In this document: in pieces, positions 8,373 to 17,109 of the stretch
Layout of the letters: every line of letters starts with the position of its first letter
How positions within the stretch are numbered: position 1 is the stretch's first letter
The notes under the pieces: model-generated
Seen by the model: the letters and a program-made list of their open reading frames with translations, nothing else
Databases searched by the model: none
Told to the model about the DNA's origin: nothing
Source: MWDV01 sp964634255
Lineage (GTDB): Bacteria > Verrucomicrobiota > Verrucomicrobiia > Limisphaerales > MWDV01
DNA length: 64,000 bases
Direction: 5' to 3'
Assembly (NCBI GenBank): GCA_964634255.1
Contig: CAZWJC010000009.1
Location: 1-64,000, forward strand
Translations under genes and position numbers: made by a program

Positions 8373-9935
8373 ATGGCCAAAATGCAGCGTGCTTTGCTTT
8401 CTGTTTCGGACAAGACCGGGCTGATCCCCCTGGCGCAAACTCTCGCCCAAGCGGGTGTGGAACTGATCTCCACCGGCGGCACCGCCAAGGCGCTCCGGGA
8501 AGCCGGACTCGCGGTCAAGGACATCAGCGAGCACACGGGTTTTCCGGAGATGCTCGACGGGCGCGTGAAGACACTGCACCCGAAGGTCCACGGCGGCTTG
8601 CTCTACATCCGTGGCAATGCCACTCACGAAGCGGCGGTGGCGCAGCATGCCATCGCGCCGATTGATCTCGTGGTGGTGAATCTCTATCCGTTCGAACAGA
8701 CCGTGGCCAAGCCGAACGTGTCGCTGCACGATGCCATCGAGAACATTGACATCGGCGGGCCGTCCATGCTGCGCAGTGCCGCCAAGAACCATGACAGCGT
8801 CACCGTGGTGGTGGATCCGTCCGACTACGACGGAGTCGCCCGTCAAGTGAAGGCACAGGGCGAAACCACGCTGGAACTGCGCCGGCGACTGGCCGCCAAG
8901 GTCTTTGCCCGCACGGCGGCCTACGACGCGGCGATCGCGGCACATCTCAGCGGCGCGTTCGCCACGCCGAGCGCAACGCCGGCCGTGGAGCTGCCCGCCT
9001 CGCTGGTGGTGGCCGCGTCGAAGGCCCAGGCGTTGCGTTATGGCGAGAACCCGCACCAAGCCGCGGCCCTCTACGGCAAGTTCCAGGAACACTTCGCGCA
9101 ACTGCACGGGAAGGAGCTTTCGTACAACAACATTCTCGATCTGACCGCCGCGGCTCAACTGATCGGCGAGTTCTCCGGCGACGCGCCGACGCTGGCGATT
9201 CTCAAGCATACCAACCCGTGCGGCGTCGGTCAGGGGGCGACTTTGCGCGAGGCCTGGGACAAGGCGTTCGCGACGGACCGGCAGGCGCCGTATGGCGGCA
9301 TCATTACGGTGAACCGGCCGCTCGACCTGGCCTGCGCGGAGGCCATCGCGGAGATTTTCAGCGAGGTCATCATCGCACCCGAGTTTGCGCCCGACGCGCT
9401 GACGCTGCTGCAGAAGAAGAAGAACCTGCGCCTGCTGCGGCTGCTGCGTCCGGAATTCGCGCCACGGCTGCTGGACGTGCGGAGCGTTGGGTTCGGCTCG
9501 TTCCTACTGCAGGAGCGCGACACGAAACGCACGGCGGCAGCAGACTTGAAGATCGTCACGAAACGTCAGCCCACGGAGGCGGAGCTGCGCGCGATGCTGT
9601 TCGGCTGGCGGGTGGCCAAGCACGTGAAGTCGAATGCCATTGTGTATGCGGCAGCAGACCGCACGCTCGGCGTGGGCGCGGGCCAGATGAGCCGCGTGGA
9701 CGCCAGTCGCATTGCCGTATGGAAGGCAGGCGAGGCGAAGCTCCCACTGCAAGGCAGTGTGGTCTGCAGCGACGCGTTTTTCCCCTTCCCTGATGGGTTG
9801 ATCGCGGCGGCGGAGGCGGGCGCCACAGCGGCCGTTCAGCCGGGCGGGTCGGTTCGTGATGCGGAAGTGATCGCGGCGGCAGATGCGCGGAATCTGGCGA
9901 TGGCTTTCACCGGCGCGCGACACTTCCGGCACTGA
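8373..9935 (+). CDS. purH: Bifunctional AICAR formyltransferase / IMP cyclohydrolase
   Basis: This 520-aa protein has the full length of PurH. Residues about 1-200 form the MGS-like IMP cyclohydrolase domain (ALLSVSDKTGL, STGGTAKAL, GGLLYIRGN, GPSMLRSAAKN). Residues about 205-520 are the AICAR transformylase domain, with the active-site motif LKHTNPCGVG and the ending DAFFPFPDGL. It catalyses the last two steps of de novo IMP synthesis in the cytoplasm. ATG at 8373 gives the usual N-terminus. Its neighbours are unrelated, so it is probably transcribed alone. It is convergent with the FHA gene, leaving only 31 bp between the stops. Confidence 0.97.
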   Translation: MAKMQRALLSVSDKTGLIPLAQTLAQAGVELISTGGTAKALREAGLAVKDISEHTGFPEMLDGRVKTLHPKVHGGLLYIRGNATHEAAVAQHAIAPIDLVVVNLYPFEQTVAKPNVSLHDAIENIDIGGPSMLRSAAKNHDSVTVVVDPSDYDGVARQVKAQGETTLELRRRLAAKVFARTAAYDAAIAAHLSGAFATPSATPAVELPASLVVAASKAQALRYGENPHQAAALYGKFQEHFAQLHGKELSYNNILDLTAAAQLIGEFSGDAPTLAILKHTNPCGVGQGATLREAWDKAFATDRQAPYGGIITVNRPLDLACAEAIAEIFSEVIIAPEFAPDALTLLQKKKNLRLLRLLRPEFAPRLLDVRSVGFGSFLLQERDTKRTAAADLKIVTKRQPTEAELRAMLFGWRVAKHVKSNAIVYAAADRTLGVGAGQMSRVDASRIAVWKAGEAKLPLQGSVVCSDAFFPFPDGLIAAAEAGATAAVQPGGSVRDAEVIAAADARNLAMAFTGARHFRH

Positions 9936-9966
9936 CAAGCAAAGCAGTCGACGCAGTTTTCGCCGA

Positions 9967-10356
9967 TCAGCGAAGCAGCCAGCCCAGCAGGACGAGTTGG
10001 CCGAGCGTCACAATACCCACGCAGGACCAGACGAGCCACTCGCGGAAGCGCAAACCGCGCAGGCGCGTCTCGGCCAGCCAGAATTGGAGCTGCACCGAGC
10101 CAATGCCAATGTGGTCGCCGTTCCGCAGCCAGGCTTCCCGCACCGCTTGGCCATTGACCGATACCAACGCCTCGCCAAGCGCCGACAGCCAGAAGCCCTC
10201 CGGCCGCTTCAGCTCCAGCCGGGCGTGCCGATCCCAGACTCCCGCGTCGCTGATTTGAAGCCCCGCGCCGTTCTCCCGACCGATAACGAAAGGAAAACGG
10301 CGGGCTACCGTCTGGTGGCCCGCCATTCTACCGGAAAGGACGCGGAGCTGGATCAT
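9967..10356 (-). CDS. FHA-domain protein with C-terminal membrane anchor, in the polysaccharide export operon
   Basis: This 129-aa protein has an FHA domain over residues about 1-95 (RRFPFVIGREN, DRHARLELK, VSVNGQAV, LRNGDHIGIGSVQLQF), including the phosphothreonine-binding GR and H-type positions. It ends with a single transmembrane helix (VWSCVGIVTLGQLVLLGWLL). ATG at 10356 overlaps the TAA of the upstream Wza-like gene by one base (TAATG), so translation is probably coupled. A longer frame to 10557 exists but would overlap the upstream CDS by 200 bp. FHA domains read Thr-phosphorylated partners, so this protein may link Ser/Thr phosphorylation to polysaccharide export. That role is inferred. 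Confidence 0.8.
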   Translation of the reverse strand: MIQLRVLSGRMAGHQTVARRFPFVIGRENGAGLQISDAGVWDRHARLELKRPEGFWLSALGEALVSVNGQAVREAWLRNGDHIGIGSVQLQFWLAETRLRGLRFREWLVWSCVGIVTLGQLVLLGWLLR

Positions 10357-11063
10357 TACCACCAGCGACGCTGCACCGTGATGGTATCTCCAGGCATGAC
10401 CAGCGGATCCAGCTTGGAATCCCTCATGGCCTTCAGGCAGTTCACCACGGTTTTGGAGCCATCCGCCCGCACGAGCAGAACACGCTTCTTGTCGGCAAAA
10501 TCCGTAAAGTAGCCGGCGCTTTGGATGGCCTGAGTCACCCGCGTCTCGCCGGCCCACGGCTGGCGACCCGCCTGCCGGACTTCGCCGCCGACATAATACA
10601 CCTGTTCGAGAGTTTTCACCGTGGTCACCAAACGGGTGTAATACTTCGGCACGTACGCGTCCTGAATCTCCTTCTGGAGTTCGCCCGCCGTCTTACCCTG
10701 GGCGATCACCGAACCGATCAGGGCCAAGGTGATGGTCCCGTCGTCCTTGATCCGCTCTTCGTGAACGGGCAGCAGGGTTTCCGTGCCAGAGAAAGTGATG
10801 GTGACAAGGTCGCCCGTGCGGAAGCGGCTGCCCGGAGCGGTGAGGGCTTTCAGGACCGGGCTTTCGGAAGTAGCGCTCGCACTGGGCGGAATCGTCGTGG
10901 GCGCGGGTACGGGCTTCACCTCACTGGACACGGGCGGCGCGTCGGAAAAGACCGGCTCTTGTCCCGAAGAGGACTTGCACCCGGCCAGCGCCAGACCAAT
11001 CCCGCAAACACCGGCAACCAGCAGACTCTTGTTCAGCAAACTCCGTAGTAACTTCATGTGCAT
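10356..11063 (-). CDS. Wza-like polysaccharide export lipoprotein (poly_export/SLBB)
   Basis: This 235-aa protein has a type II signal peptide with lipobox LAGC (Cys about 29, or 27 if the second ATG at 11057 is used). A Pro/Ser-rich linker precedes a polysaccharide-export domain at about 75-165 (FRTGDLVTITFSGTE, DDGTITLALIGSV, GKTAGELQKEI). An SLBB-like segment follows (VYYVGGEVRQAGRQPW, VTQAIQSAGYF, PLVMPGDTITV). Such proteins form the outer-membrane secretin-like channel for capsule or exopolysaccharide. It is co-directional with the Wzc-like kinase (24 bp upstream) and overlaps the FHA gene, forming one export operon. Confidence 0.9.
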   Translation of the reverse strand: MHMKLLRSLLNKSLLVAGVCGIGLALAGCKSSSGQEPVFSDAPPVSSEVKPVPAPTTIPPSASATSESPVLKALTAPGSRFRTGDLVTITFSGTETLLPVHEERIKDDGTITLALIGSVIAQGKTAGELQKEIQDAYVPKYYTRLVTTVKTLEQVYYVGGEVRQAGRQPWAGETRVTQAIQSAGYFTDFADKKRVLLVRADGSKTVVNCLKAMRDSKLDPLVMPGDTITVQRRWW

Positions 11064-11087
11064 ATCGTTGATGGCCCTGATGTCTGA

Positions 11088-13259
11088 TCAGTACTTCTGT
11101 TTGATCTCGACCTTGCCTTTGCCGTCCTTGTCTTTGGCGGCACTTCCCTCGGACTTGGCCTGAGCCTCGTCGCTGCGGTAGTAGTAGTCGTGGTAGTAAC
11201 CGCTGTAGTAATAGTAACTCTCGTCCTGCGACATGTTGATGTTGTTGAGGACAATGCCCAGCAGATTGCCGCCGACCTTCTCGATGAGCTGTTTGGCACG
11301 GATGTTCATCGGCTGGGGATAGCGGCGGTACTGAATGACCTGCAACGTCATGTCCACTTCGCTGGCGAGGATCGAGGCATCGCTGACGCCCATGATGGGC
11401 GGCGAGTCAAAGAAGACGAAGTCGTAGCGCTGCTTCAACTCGGTGATAAGATCCTTCATTTGGGCCGAGCTAAGAATGCCGAGCGAACTGCTGGGGAGCT
11501 TGCCGCTGGGCAGGAAGTCCAAGGTCGGCAGACTCGTCGTCTGGATGACCTCCTCAAGCTTGTTCTGCTTGAGCAGGTAATTCGTCAGCCCGATGGCGTT
11601 GCTGACGCGAAGCTGCTTATGGAGCGAGGGACGCCGCAAGTCGGAGTCCACCAGCACCACGCGCTGATTGCTCTGCGCGAACACCGTGGCAAGGTTGAGC
11701 ACCGTGGTGGTCTTGCCTTCGCCCGCACCGGCGCTGACCACCGCGATGGTGTTCAGCTTGTCGTCCTTGCGGGAAAACAGCAGGTTCGTGCGCAAGACGC
11801 GGTAGGCTTCCGCGTGCGGACTCTCCGCTCCTTCCACCAGAAGGTGGCCTACATTTTGCGGGATAACTCCCAACACGGGCGACTGCAAGGCGCGCTCCAC
11901 GTCGTCAATCGTCTTCACGCTGGTGTCCAGATACTCAATGAAGAAGGCCAGACCGACACCGACGATGAGACCAATCACAACACCCAGCACAATGTTCAAC
12001 GGTTTGTTCGGCCGGACCGGCCGCAGGGCGGCGGTGGCCTGATCCACGATTTCCACCATCGTCGTGCGCGGGATGTCCACGTCAATCTGCTCGGAGGCGA
12101 TCTTCATGTTGAGGATCTGACGAAAGCGCATGAGCTCATCCAACTTCTGCTTGGCCTCGAAATACGGACGGCTCCTCTGCGCCTTCTCGCGATCCACGGT
12201 TTTAGCTTTGTCCACGTTACTGACCAGAGAGTCCAGATGCTGCTTCAAGGACGCCACCCGGACCTCCAAGCCTTTGATGATGCCACCGCAACGCTCATTG
12301 ATTTTCCGCTCGGTATCGGCAATCTGCTGCGTCAATGTAACCACCGTCGGATGGTTAACGGTGAGATCCTTCGTCAGTGCAATCTTCCCCTGCTCGAGCA
12401 GATTGAGCTGCTGCAGCAGTTCGCCAAGCTGCGGATCCGTGATGGCGGTGGGCAGCACTTTCTTGAGTTCCGCCTTCGGGGTCGCCTGCAACTCCTTAAG
12501 CAGCTTCTCCTCCTGAACAAAGCGCGCCTCACTCTCGATGCGCAAGCCCTCCAACCGGCGGAGCGTCTCAGCCTCGATCTGCGGGCTGGGTTGAAGACCC
12601 GCCGTATCCGCCTCCGAGATCTCCAACTTGATGCGCAAATCATCCACCTCCTGCTGCGCCTTCTGCACCCTCGCCTCCTGCTCCTTGAAGCGGTCTTCCA
12701 ACACGCGAAGACCGCCCATCGTCAACTGCCGCCGCTGGTCAAGACGATAGTCGCGATAGGACTGCGCGATGGCGTTGGCGATGTTCGCCGCCTCCTGCGC
12801 GTTCTCGCTGAAAATGCGAATCTCAATAAGACTCGTGTTACGCACGGGCCGCAGGTCCATGCGGGAGCGCAACAAAATCAGCGCCTCCTGGGTCTTGAGC
12901 TTCTCACCGCCGGCGAACTTCTTTCCCCATTCGATGGGCAGATTCAGCCCCAACACGACGTTGCTGAGAATCAGTTCCGACTGGATCACCTCGAACTCGG
13001 TCTGAATGAAGTACGGGTCGTAGGCATTATTGAACTGGGGCTCCATCATTCCCCGAATATCCGTGACGTCGCGCTCGACCCGGATCCGCGTGGTGCTGGC
13101 GTAGGACTCCGGCAGAATGAAGGTCACCAACGTGGCGGTAATGACGACGAGCAGAAAGACCGCGAGGATCACGGTCTTCCGAATTCGGATGATACGCCAG
13201 TAATCGAGAAAGTGGAGTTTGGTTTCCGGGGGAGCGGCAGCAGACTTGAGGGGATCCAT
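11088..13259 (-). CDS. Wzc-type polysaccharide co-polymerase / BY-kinase
   Basis: This 723-aa inner-membrane protein has an N-terminal Wzz domain with first TM (TVILAVFLLVVITATLVTFIL). A long periplasmic coiled coil (about 185-400) precedes a second TM (NIVLGVVIGLIVGVGLAFFI, about 430-450). The cytoplasmic BY-kinase domain (about 505-690) has Walker A (SAGAGEGKTTTVLNLA), Walker A' (VLVDSDLRRP) and Walker B (FVFFDSPP). The C-terminus carries a Tyr cluster, YYYYSGYYHDYYY, with nine tyrosines in 13 residues, the autophosphorylation tail typical of these kinases. It controls polymer length and export. It follows the beta-barrel gene after a terminator-like hairpin and precedes the Wza-like gene. 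Confidence 0.95.
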   Translation of the reverse strand: MDPLKSAAAPPETKLHFLDYWRIIRIRKTVILAVFLLVVITATLVTFILPESYASTTRIRVERDVTDIRGMMEPQFNNAYDPYFIQTEFEVIQSELILSNVVLGLNLPIEWGKKFAGGEKLKTQEALILLRSRMDLRPVRNTSLIEIRIFSENAQEAANIANAIAQSYRDYRLDQRRQLTMGGLRVLEDRFKEQEARVQKAQQEVDDLRIKLEISEADTAGLQPSPQIEAETLRRLEGLRIESEARFVQEEKLLKELQATPKAELKKVLPTAITDPQLGELLQQLNLLEQGKIALTKDLTVNHPTVVTLTQQIADTERKINERCGGIIKGLEVRVASLKQHLDSLVSNVDKAKTVDREKAQRSRPYFEAKQKLDELMRFRQILNMKIASEQIDVDIPRTTMVEIVDQATAALRPVRPNKPLNIVLGVVIGLIVGVGLAFFIEYLDTSVKTIDDVERALQSPVLGVIPQNVGHLLVEGAESPHAEAYRVLRTNLLFSRKDDKLNTIAVVSAGAGEGKTTTVLNLATVFAQSNQRVVLVDSDLRRPSLHKQLRVSNAIGLTNYLLKQNKLEEVIQTTSLPTLDFLPSGKLPSSSLGILSSAQMKDLITELKQRYDFVFFDSPPIMGVSDASILASEVDMTLQVIQYRRYPQPMNIRAKQLIEKVGGNLLGIVLNNINMSQDESYYYYSGYYHDYYYRSDEAQAKSEGSAAKDKDGKGKVEIKQKY

Positions 13260-13264
13260 AGGCC

Positions 13265-13303
13265 AAAAAAAAAGGGGGGCGAGTCAACTTAGGCCCAGCC
13301 CCC
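13265..13303 (-). terminator. Terminator or attenuator hairpin between beta-barrel and Wzc-like genes
   Basis: Reading the minus strand, GGGGGC (13298-13303) pairs with GCCCCC (13275-13280) across a 17-nt loop and is followed by one C/G step and nine T. It sits in the 64-bp gap between the barrel stop and the kinase start. The T run ends about 5 bases before the kinase ATG. It could cap the barrel message or attenuate the kinase and Wza genes. Confidence 0.6.
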
Positions 13304-13323
13304 GATCGTTCACAAGATTGAGG

Positions 13324-14616
13324 TTAGTAGCTGGCGGTAACGCCGAGATAGACACGGTTACGCTGATAGTCGTTGTGGGCGCCGTCGGAGTTCAGATCAT
13401 CAAAGCTGTAGCCCACCTCAGCCGACCAGTGTGGCGTGATTGCGTAGGCAAGGTTTACTCCCAGCATCAGCAACTTGTCGGCGTCTCCGTCATAAACACC
13501 GCCGTTAAACTCCGAATTCTGAAAGTGTCCATGCACCGAGGCCATGAGCTTGGGAGTGATCTGATGGTTGATCGCGGCGAAGAACGTGCTGGACATCTGC
13601 GACCCCGCATCAAACCGGTCCGTCTGGTTGAAGGAATGCAGGTAGCCAAGTTGAACCGAACTGCCCGTCAGGTAATTCCACGAGAAACTCACGTTGGCGT
13701 AGGGTGCCCACGTGTCACTGAAGAAATCGTCGTCCGAGTAATCTATGTAGCTGGCGCCCGCACTGGCGTTCAGGGAAATATTACGCGCGAAATTTTGGGT
13801 CACGCCGCCATACAGATAATGCTGCATATTGTCCCGGTAGTCCGCCTTCTCATAGAAGGCCGGAATACCCATACGCATCGGATCGATCATCTCATCGCTC
13901 GTGTAGCTAATCAGCCCAAGTTTGTATCCGGCAAAGAGCCGCGTCTCTGGCCAAGCCTGATAACCCAGTTCCAAAGTCCCCAGCTGCTCAATACGGTCCA
14001 GCTGGGCCGAGTAGCTGGGATTCTGGGGGTTGGTACCATCATCGCCCTGCTCCTGGTCGTAATTCCAATAAACGTTGTTGTAACCCACATTCAATCCGAG
14101 CAGGCGGGTCATCTGCGCCTTGAAGAGAATCTCCCCCTGGTTACGCATGTTATCGCCTTCCGACCGCATAGGGTAGGTCACCGCCGCACCCGAGGTTGCG
14201 AGAACTTCTGGTTGCTGGGAAATGACAAAGGAATCCCGAACATCCAACGAGAAGCGCTCGTTGAACGCGTGATTGAGCATCACATCGAACTGGTAGCTTT
14301 GATCCCACGGATCGTTGTCGCCCTCGGTGCGATCCTCGTACCACGCGGCGGAGTAAATGAAACGCGCGCCAAAGTAGGTTTGATCCTTCGCCAAGTTGTA
14401 GCGCAGGGACGGGGTGATGTTGAAGCCGAAGCTATCCCGCTCGTCGCCTTTATCAGCGAGATAGTAATTGTCATCGTAGAATCCGCGCAGGGAAGCCGCC
14501 ACGCTCCACGGCTTGGAAGTATCCATTGAGGAAAGCCCGGGCGTATAGGCTGCGAAGGCACCGGAAACTCCCACTGCCACCAATCCAACGGATGCGACAA
14601 TCTTTTTCATAAGCAC
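13324..14616 (-). CDS. Outer-membrane beta-barrel protein of the polysaccharide export locus
   Basis: This 430-aa protein has a signal peptide (MLMKKIVASVGLVAVGVSGAFA). The rest is alternating aromatic/polar beta strands (for example LRGFYDDNYYLADKGD, YFGARFIYSAAWYEDRT, VRQSYDD-like turns) and it ends in LGVTASY, with a terminal aromatic typical of BAM substrates. Similar putative barrels occur next to Wza/Wzc genes in exosortase-type loci. It may act as an outer-membrane conduit, but no conserved domain can be named from sequence alone. It is the first gene of the export block and has a promoter-like pair upstream. Confidence 0.8.
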   Translation of the reverse strand: MLMKKIVASVGLVAVGVSGAFAAYTPGLSSMDTSKPWSVAASLRGFYDDNYYLADKGDERDSFGFNITPSLRYNLAKDQTYFGARFIYSAAWYEDRTEGDNDPWDQSYQFDVMLNHAFNERFSLDVRDSFVISQQPEVLATSGAAVTYPMRSEGDNMRNQGEILFKAQMTRLLGLNVGYNNVYWNYDQEQGDDGTNPQNPSYSAQLDRIEQLGTLELGYQAWPETRLFAGYKLGLISYTSDEMIDPMRMGIPAFYEKADYRDNMQHYLYGGVTQNFARNISLNASAGASYIDYSDDDFFSDTWAPYANVSFSWNYLTGSSVQLGYLHSFNQTDRFDAGSQMSSTFFAAINHQITPKLMASVHGHFQNSEFNGGVYDGDADKLLMLGVNLAYAITPHWSAEVGYSFDDLNSDGAHNDYQRNRVYLGVTASY

Positions 14617-14674
14617 GCTGTTTTTGATTCACCGTCCACCCCGCGCCTTGATTTAAAGCAGCTTGGGCTGGACT

Positions 14675-14704
14675 TTTCTACCTAAGGTTCACCGGGTCTG
14701 TCAA
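14675..14704 (-). promoter_or_regulatory. Candidate promoter of the polysaccharide export operon
   Basis: On the minus strand a perfect TTGACA (14699-14704) is followed after 18 bp by TAGAAA (14675-14680). This lies about 60 bp upstream of the beta-barrel start at 14616. The surrounding region is AT-richer than its neighbours. Confidence 0.5.
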
Positions 14705-15023
14705 CAAAACTCCTTCCCTTCTAGCCGCTTCAGCCAGTTCAAGCAAGGGGAAATCTCAGTTTTGTTCATTTAGTTGTTCCCTTCCGCATCAGCCGCCTCA
14801 GCGGTCACCCGCACCATAGAATTCCACTGGCAGGCTCTCGCTTCTGGATAGCCGAACATCCGAGCTCATAAACCTCTGACACAAGAGTTCATCGTCGGTT
14901 CAAATTCTTTTTACGCTGACGCGTCGCGGCAATGCACGCCCCTCTGACAAGTCCGTTCGGCGACGTGGCGGCCACAAGTGCGAAGACACAAACGCGGCAC
15001 TCCCCCGGCTGCGGCAGGACCGC
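14705..15023. other. Intergenic region upstream of the export operon
   Basis: About 320 bp between the stop of the TPR/LysM gene and the export-operon promoter. I see no ORF with protein-like features and no clear hairpin or repeat. Lower GC than the flanking genes suggests regulatory sequence for the downstream operon. Confidence 0.4.
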
Positions 15024-15818
15024 CTAGCGCGCCGGAATACTCACGGTCTGGCCGACCTTGAGCCGCTTCGGGTCCAGCTTGGGATTGGCAGCCAGCAATG
15101 CATCCAGTCTCACGCCATATTGCTTTGCGATCGAATAAGGTGAGTCACCTGCCTTCACCTTGTGTGTGCGCAGGCTTGCGGGCGGCTGGGGAACGGTGGG
15201 GCTTCGCCCGGCTGCTGGATCGACTGCAGTTGCGCCTCCCGCCGGGGTTGGCGACACCGTCTCACCGGCCGGGCTGGGGCGAGTCATCACCATGACGGGC
15301 GTACCGGTGGTCGTGGGCGCGCGCGGCTGACTCGCAGCATAGGCCTGCCATTTGGCAACTTCTTCCTTGAGTTGCTTGTTCTCCTCCGCCAGTTGCTGAA
15401 ATCGCAACTCCATGGTGGGGGTGACGGGCAGCGGCAGGACCGCTTTCGCCAAGTCCAGCTTGCAGGCATTGACGCGCTGCCGCACCAACTCGGCATTGTC
15501 CGCGTTCGGATGCAACTTGAGGTATTTTTCGTAGTGATAGATGGCGGCGGCCGGGTCCGGCTCCTTTTCATTAAACAGCCAGCCCAGCTCAAAATGGGCC
15601 GAGGCCGAACGCGGGTTGACCTCCAGCGCCTTCTCGAACGACTCAATGGCGCCGTGAAAATCGAGGCTGTTCACGCGCGTCTTGCCGGCGAGAAAATGCG
15701 GCTCCTTCTGCTCATCCGCAGGGTCGGCGCCGGGCGGCAGACAGCCGCAAAGGCTCATCGCAACCACGGCCACAAGCCCAAAGCGCCTGAAGCCGGTGGT
15801 CTGGTTCCATAAACTCAT
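15024..15818 (-). CDS. Lipoprotein with TPR and C-terminal LysM domain
   Basis: A protein of 264 aa. The signal peptide (LVAVVAMSLCGC) suggests a lipoprotein with Cys at about 26, although the lipobox LCGC is imperfect. A TPR-like repeat region covers about 40-115 (DFHGAIESFEKALEVNPRSASAHFELG), then a short coiled coil (LAEENKQLKEEVAKW) and a Pro/Thr-rich linker. A C-terminal LysM domain (about 218-264: KVKAGDSPYSIAKQYGV, LDPKRLKVGQTVSIP) should bind peptidoglycan. A longer frame to 16382 exists but overlaps the upstream membrane-protein gene and lacks protein-like composition. The role is probably envelope organisation; the partner is unknown. Confidence 0.87.
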   Translation of the reverse strand: MSLWNQTTGFRRFGLVAVVAMSLCGCLPPGADPADEQKEPHFLAGKTRVNSLDFHGAIESFEKALEVNPRSASAHFELGWLFNEKEPDPAAAIYHYEKYLKLHPNADNAELVRQRVNACKLDLAKAVLPLPVTPTMELRFQQLAEENKQLKEEVAKWQAYAASQPRAPTTTGTPVMVMTRPSPAGETVSPTPAGGATAVDPAAGRSPTVPQPPASLRTHKVKAGDSPYSIAKQYGVRLDALLAANPKLDPKRLKVGQTVSIPAR

Positions 15819-15949
15819 AGGAGGGGAAACTAAACAACCCACCCCAGCGACGCAACGATGGGTTGTCCACAGGGCTGCATCCGGAGAGGCTTCCCGGTGT
15901 TCAGAATGGTCAGCGAAGTCTTCGCCCGCCCCTCCCGTCGTTTGGGAAC

Positions 15950-16822
15950 TCAACCGTGACTCGATCCAAACGGGTTGTGATCCCGATGTGGCGTCGGCTT
16001 TGGCGCTGGAGTTGCCGCGCCGCCGGTCCCGAATGGATTCGCAGCCGCGGTGGTGACTCCGTGCAACGTCAGCGGGCTGACCACCACATAAATCCAACTC
16101 ACGAGAAAATGCAGTCCAAAGACGGCGAGCACGCGAACGGGATCGAAGAGGCCCAGCCCGTAGCAAACCACGGCGGCGGTCAGGCACAGCGCCGCGGGCA
16201 TTTGGGCGGCACCACAAAGCCGCCACGCGCCGCGCAGATTCAGGGCGCGATTGACCAGCCAGCCCACCGCCCACGCGGGCACGCAATAGAAGACCGCCAG
16301 CAGCGCCCACGACAACAACAGCGCCACCAGAGTCCCGGCAAACACGCCCGCGAGAATCACCGGCGACCATGCGCCCCACCACGGCACCAGCGCCGGACGG
16401 TTCAGCGCGAACGCGGCCCCACGCGGATACGGGAGGTCCACGAAGCCCAACAAGGAGAATACTTGCACCGAAGCGCTGCCCAACTCGACGTGAACATCCG
16501 CCCCGCTCCGCGCATCCCCACTGTGATCCAAGTCCACCCCCAACGAGAGGCAGCGCCCCTCCGCCAACACCTGCGGGGAGTCACCCGTCCAGTGTAAGCG
16601 CCGCATACTGACCTGCCCCTGCTCGGGCAGTTTCTCGACCGCTTCCTGTACGACGGGAAACCACGTGGCCCGCACGCACCACGTCACGGACGCCGCCGCG
16701 AGCAGTGCAAACACGAGTTGCACCGCGAACAGGCGGCCCAACGATGCGCCCGCAAACCGAGCCACCCCGGAAGGCGTCAACGGCTGCCACGCCGTTTGGT
16801 AGAATCCAGCCATCGGCCACAT
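15950..16822 (-). CDS. Multi-pass membrane protein of unknown function
   Basis: This 290-aa protein has about five hydrophobic segments: AVQLVFALLAAASVTWCV near 30-48, VILAGVFAGTLVALLLSWALLAVFYCV, MPAALCLTAAVVCYGLGL, and VLAVFGLHFLVSWIYVVVSPL near the end. An extracytoplasmic domain of about 110 aa lies between the first and second. The C-terminal tail is Pro/His/Gly-rich and cytoplasmic-looking. The fold recalls Yip1/DUF1189-type proteins, but I do not recognise the family. Starts at ATG 16822 or 16813 are both possible; the longer frame to 17368 runs into the GT2 gene and is rejected. It lies between the GT2 gene and the TPR/LysM gene on the same strand. Confidence 0.7.
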   Translation of the reverse strand: MWPMAGFYQTAWQPLTPSGVARFAGASLGRLFAVQLVFALLAAASVTWCVRATWFPVVQEAVEKLPEQGQVSMRRLHWTGDSPQVLAEGRCLSLGVDLDHSGDARSGADVHVELGSASVQVFSLLGFVDLPYPRGAAFALNRPALVPWWGAWSPVILAGVFAGTLVALLLSWALLAVFYCVPAWAVGWLVNRALNLRGAWRLCGAAQMPAALCLTAAVVCYGLGLFDPVRVLAVFGLHFLVSWIYVVVSPLTLHGVTTAAANPFGTGGAATPAPKPTPHRDHNPFGSSHG

Positions 16823-16940
16823 GGAACAGGGCCGCGCCTCCAAATTCAATTTGAAACGGCGAGGCGTAACCAGGGTTCGAGGCTGCATCAAGCTCAGCCC
16901 GCGCTGCTGTCGCGGCGCAGAGTGGCACCCTGCCGTATCG

Positions 16941-17036
16941 CAGGTTGGCAACCTGTGACGGCTCCTAAGGCCAGTCGACCGGAAGTTTTCCACCCTGCCG
17001 ACTGCCAGTCGGCGAAACAGCAGATTGCCAATCTGC
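16941..17036. repeat. Cluster of three short palindromes sharing a GCC/GGC centre
   Basis: Three near-identical designs sit within 96 bp: CAGGTTGGCAACCTG (16941-16955), CCGACTGCCAGTCGG (16998-17012) and GCAGATTGCCAATCTGC (17020-17036). Each has 6-7-bp arms around a 3-base centre GGC or GCC. They lie in the 287-bp gap between the GT2 gene and the membrane-protein gene. They could be a REP-like element, stacked operators or RNA hairpins. Confidence 0.7.
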
Positions 17037-17109
17037 GCTACGAGGAACGCGGCATCGGAGCTTGATGCAGCCTTGACTACGGTTGAGCGGCCGCCAGCAC
17101 GGCCAACCG

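Noticed and set aside
8024..8665. A 213-codon ORF in front of and into purH
   Set aside because: It crosses the intergenic repeat, overlaps the real purH start by nearly 300 bp and is Arg/Gly/Pro-rich.
11190..13292. A 700-codon plus-strand ORF antisense to the Wzc-like gene
   Set aside because: The sense frame has clear BY-kinase motifs. The antisense product is His/Arg/Leu-rich without domain-like pattern and is expected at this GC content.
15819..16382. Upstream extension of the TPR/LysM lipoprotein
   Set aside because: It hides the lipoprotein signal peptide inside the protein and overlaps the membrane-protein gene.
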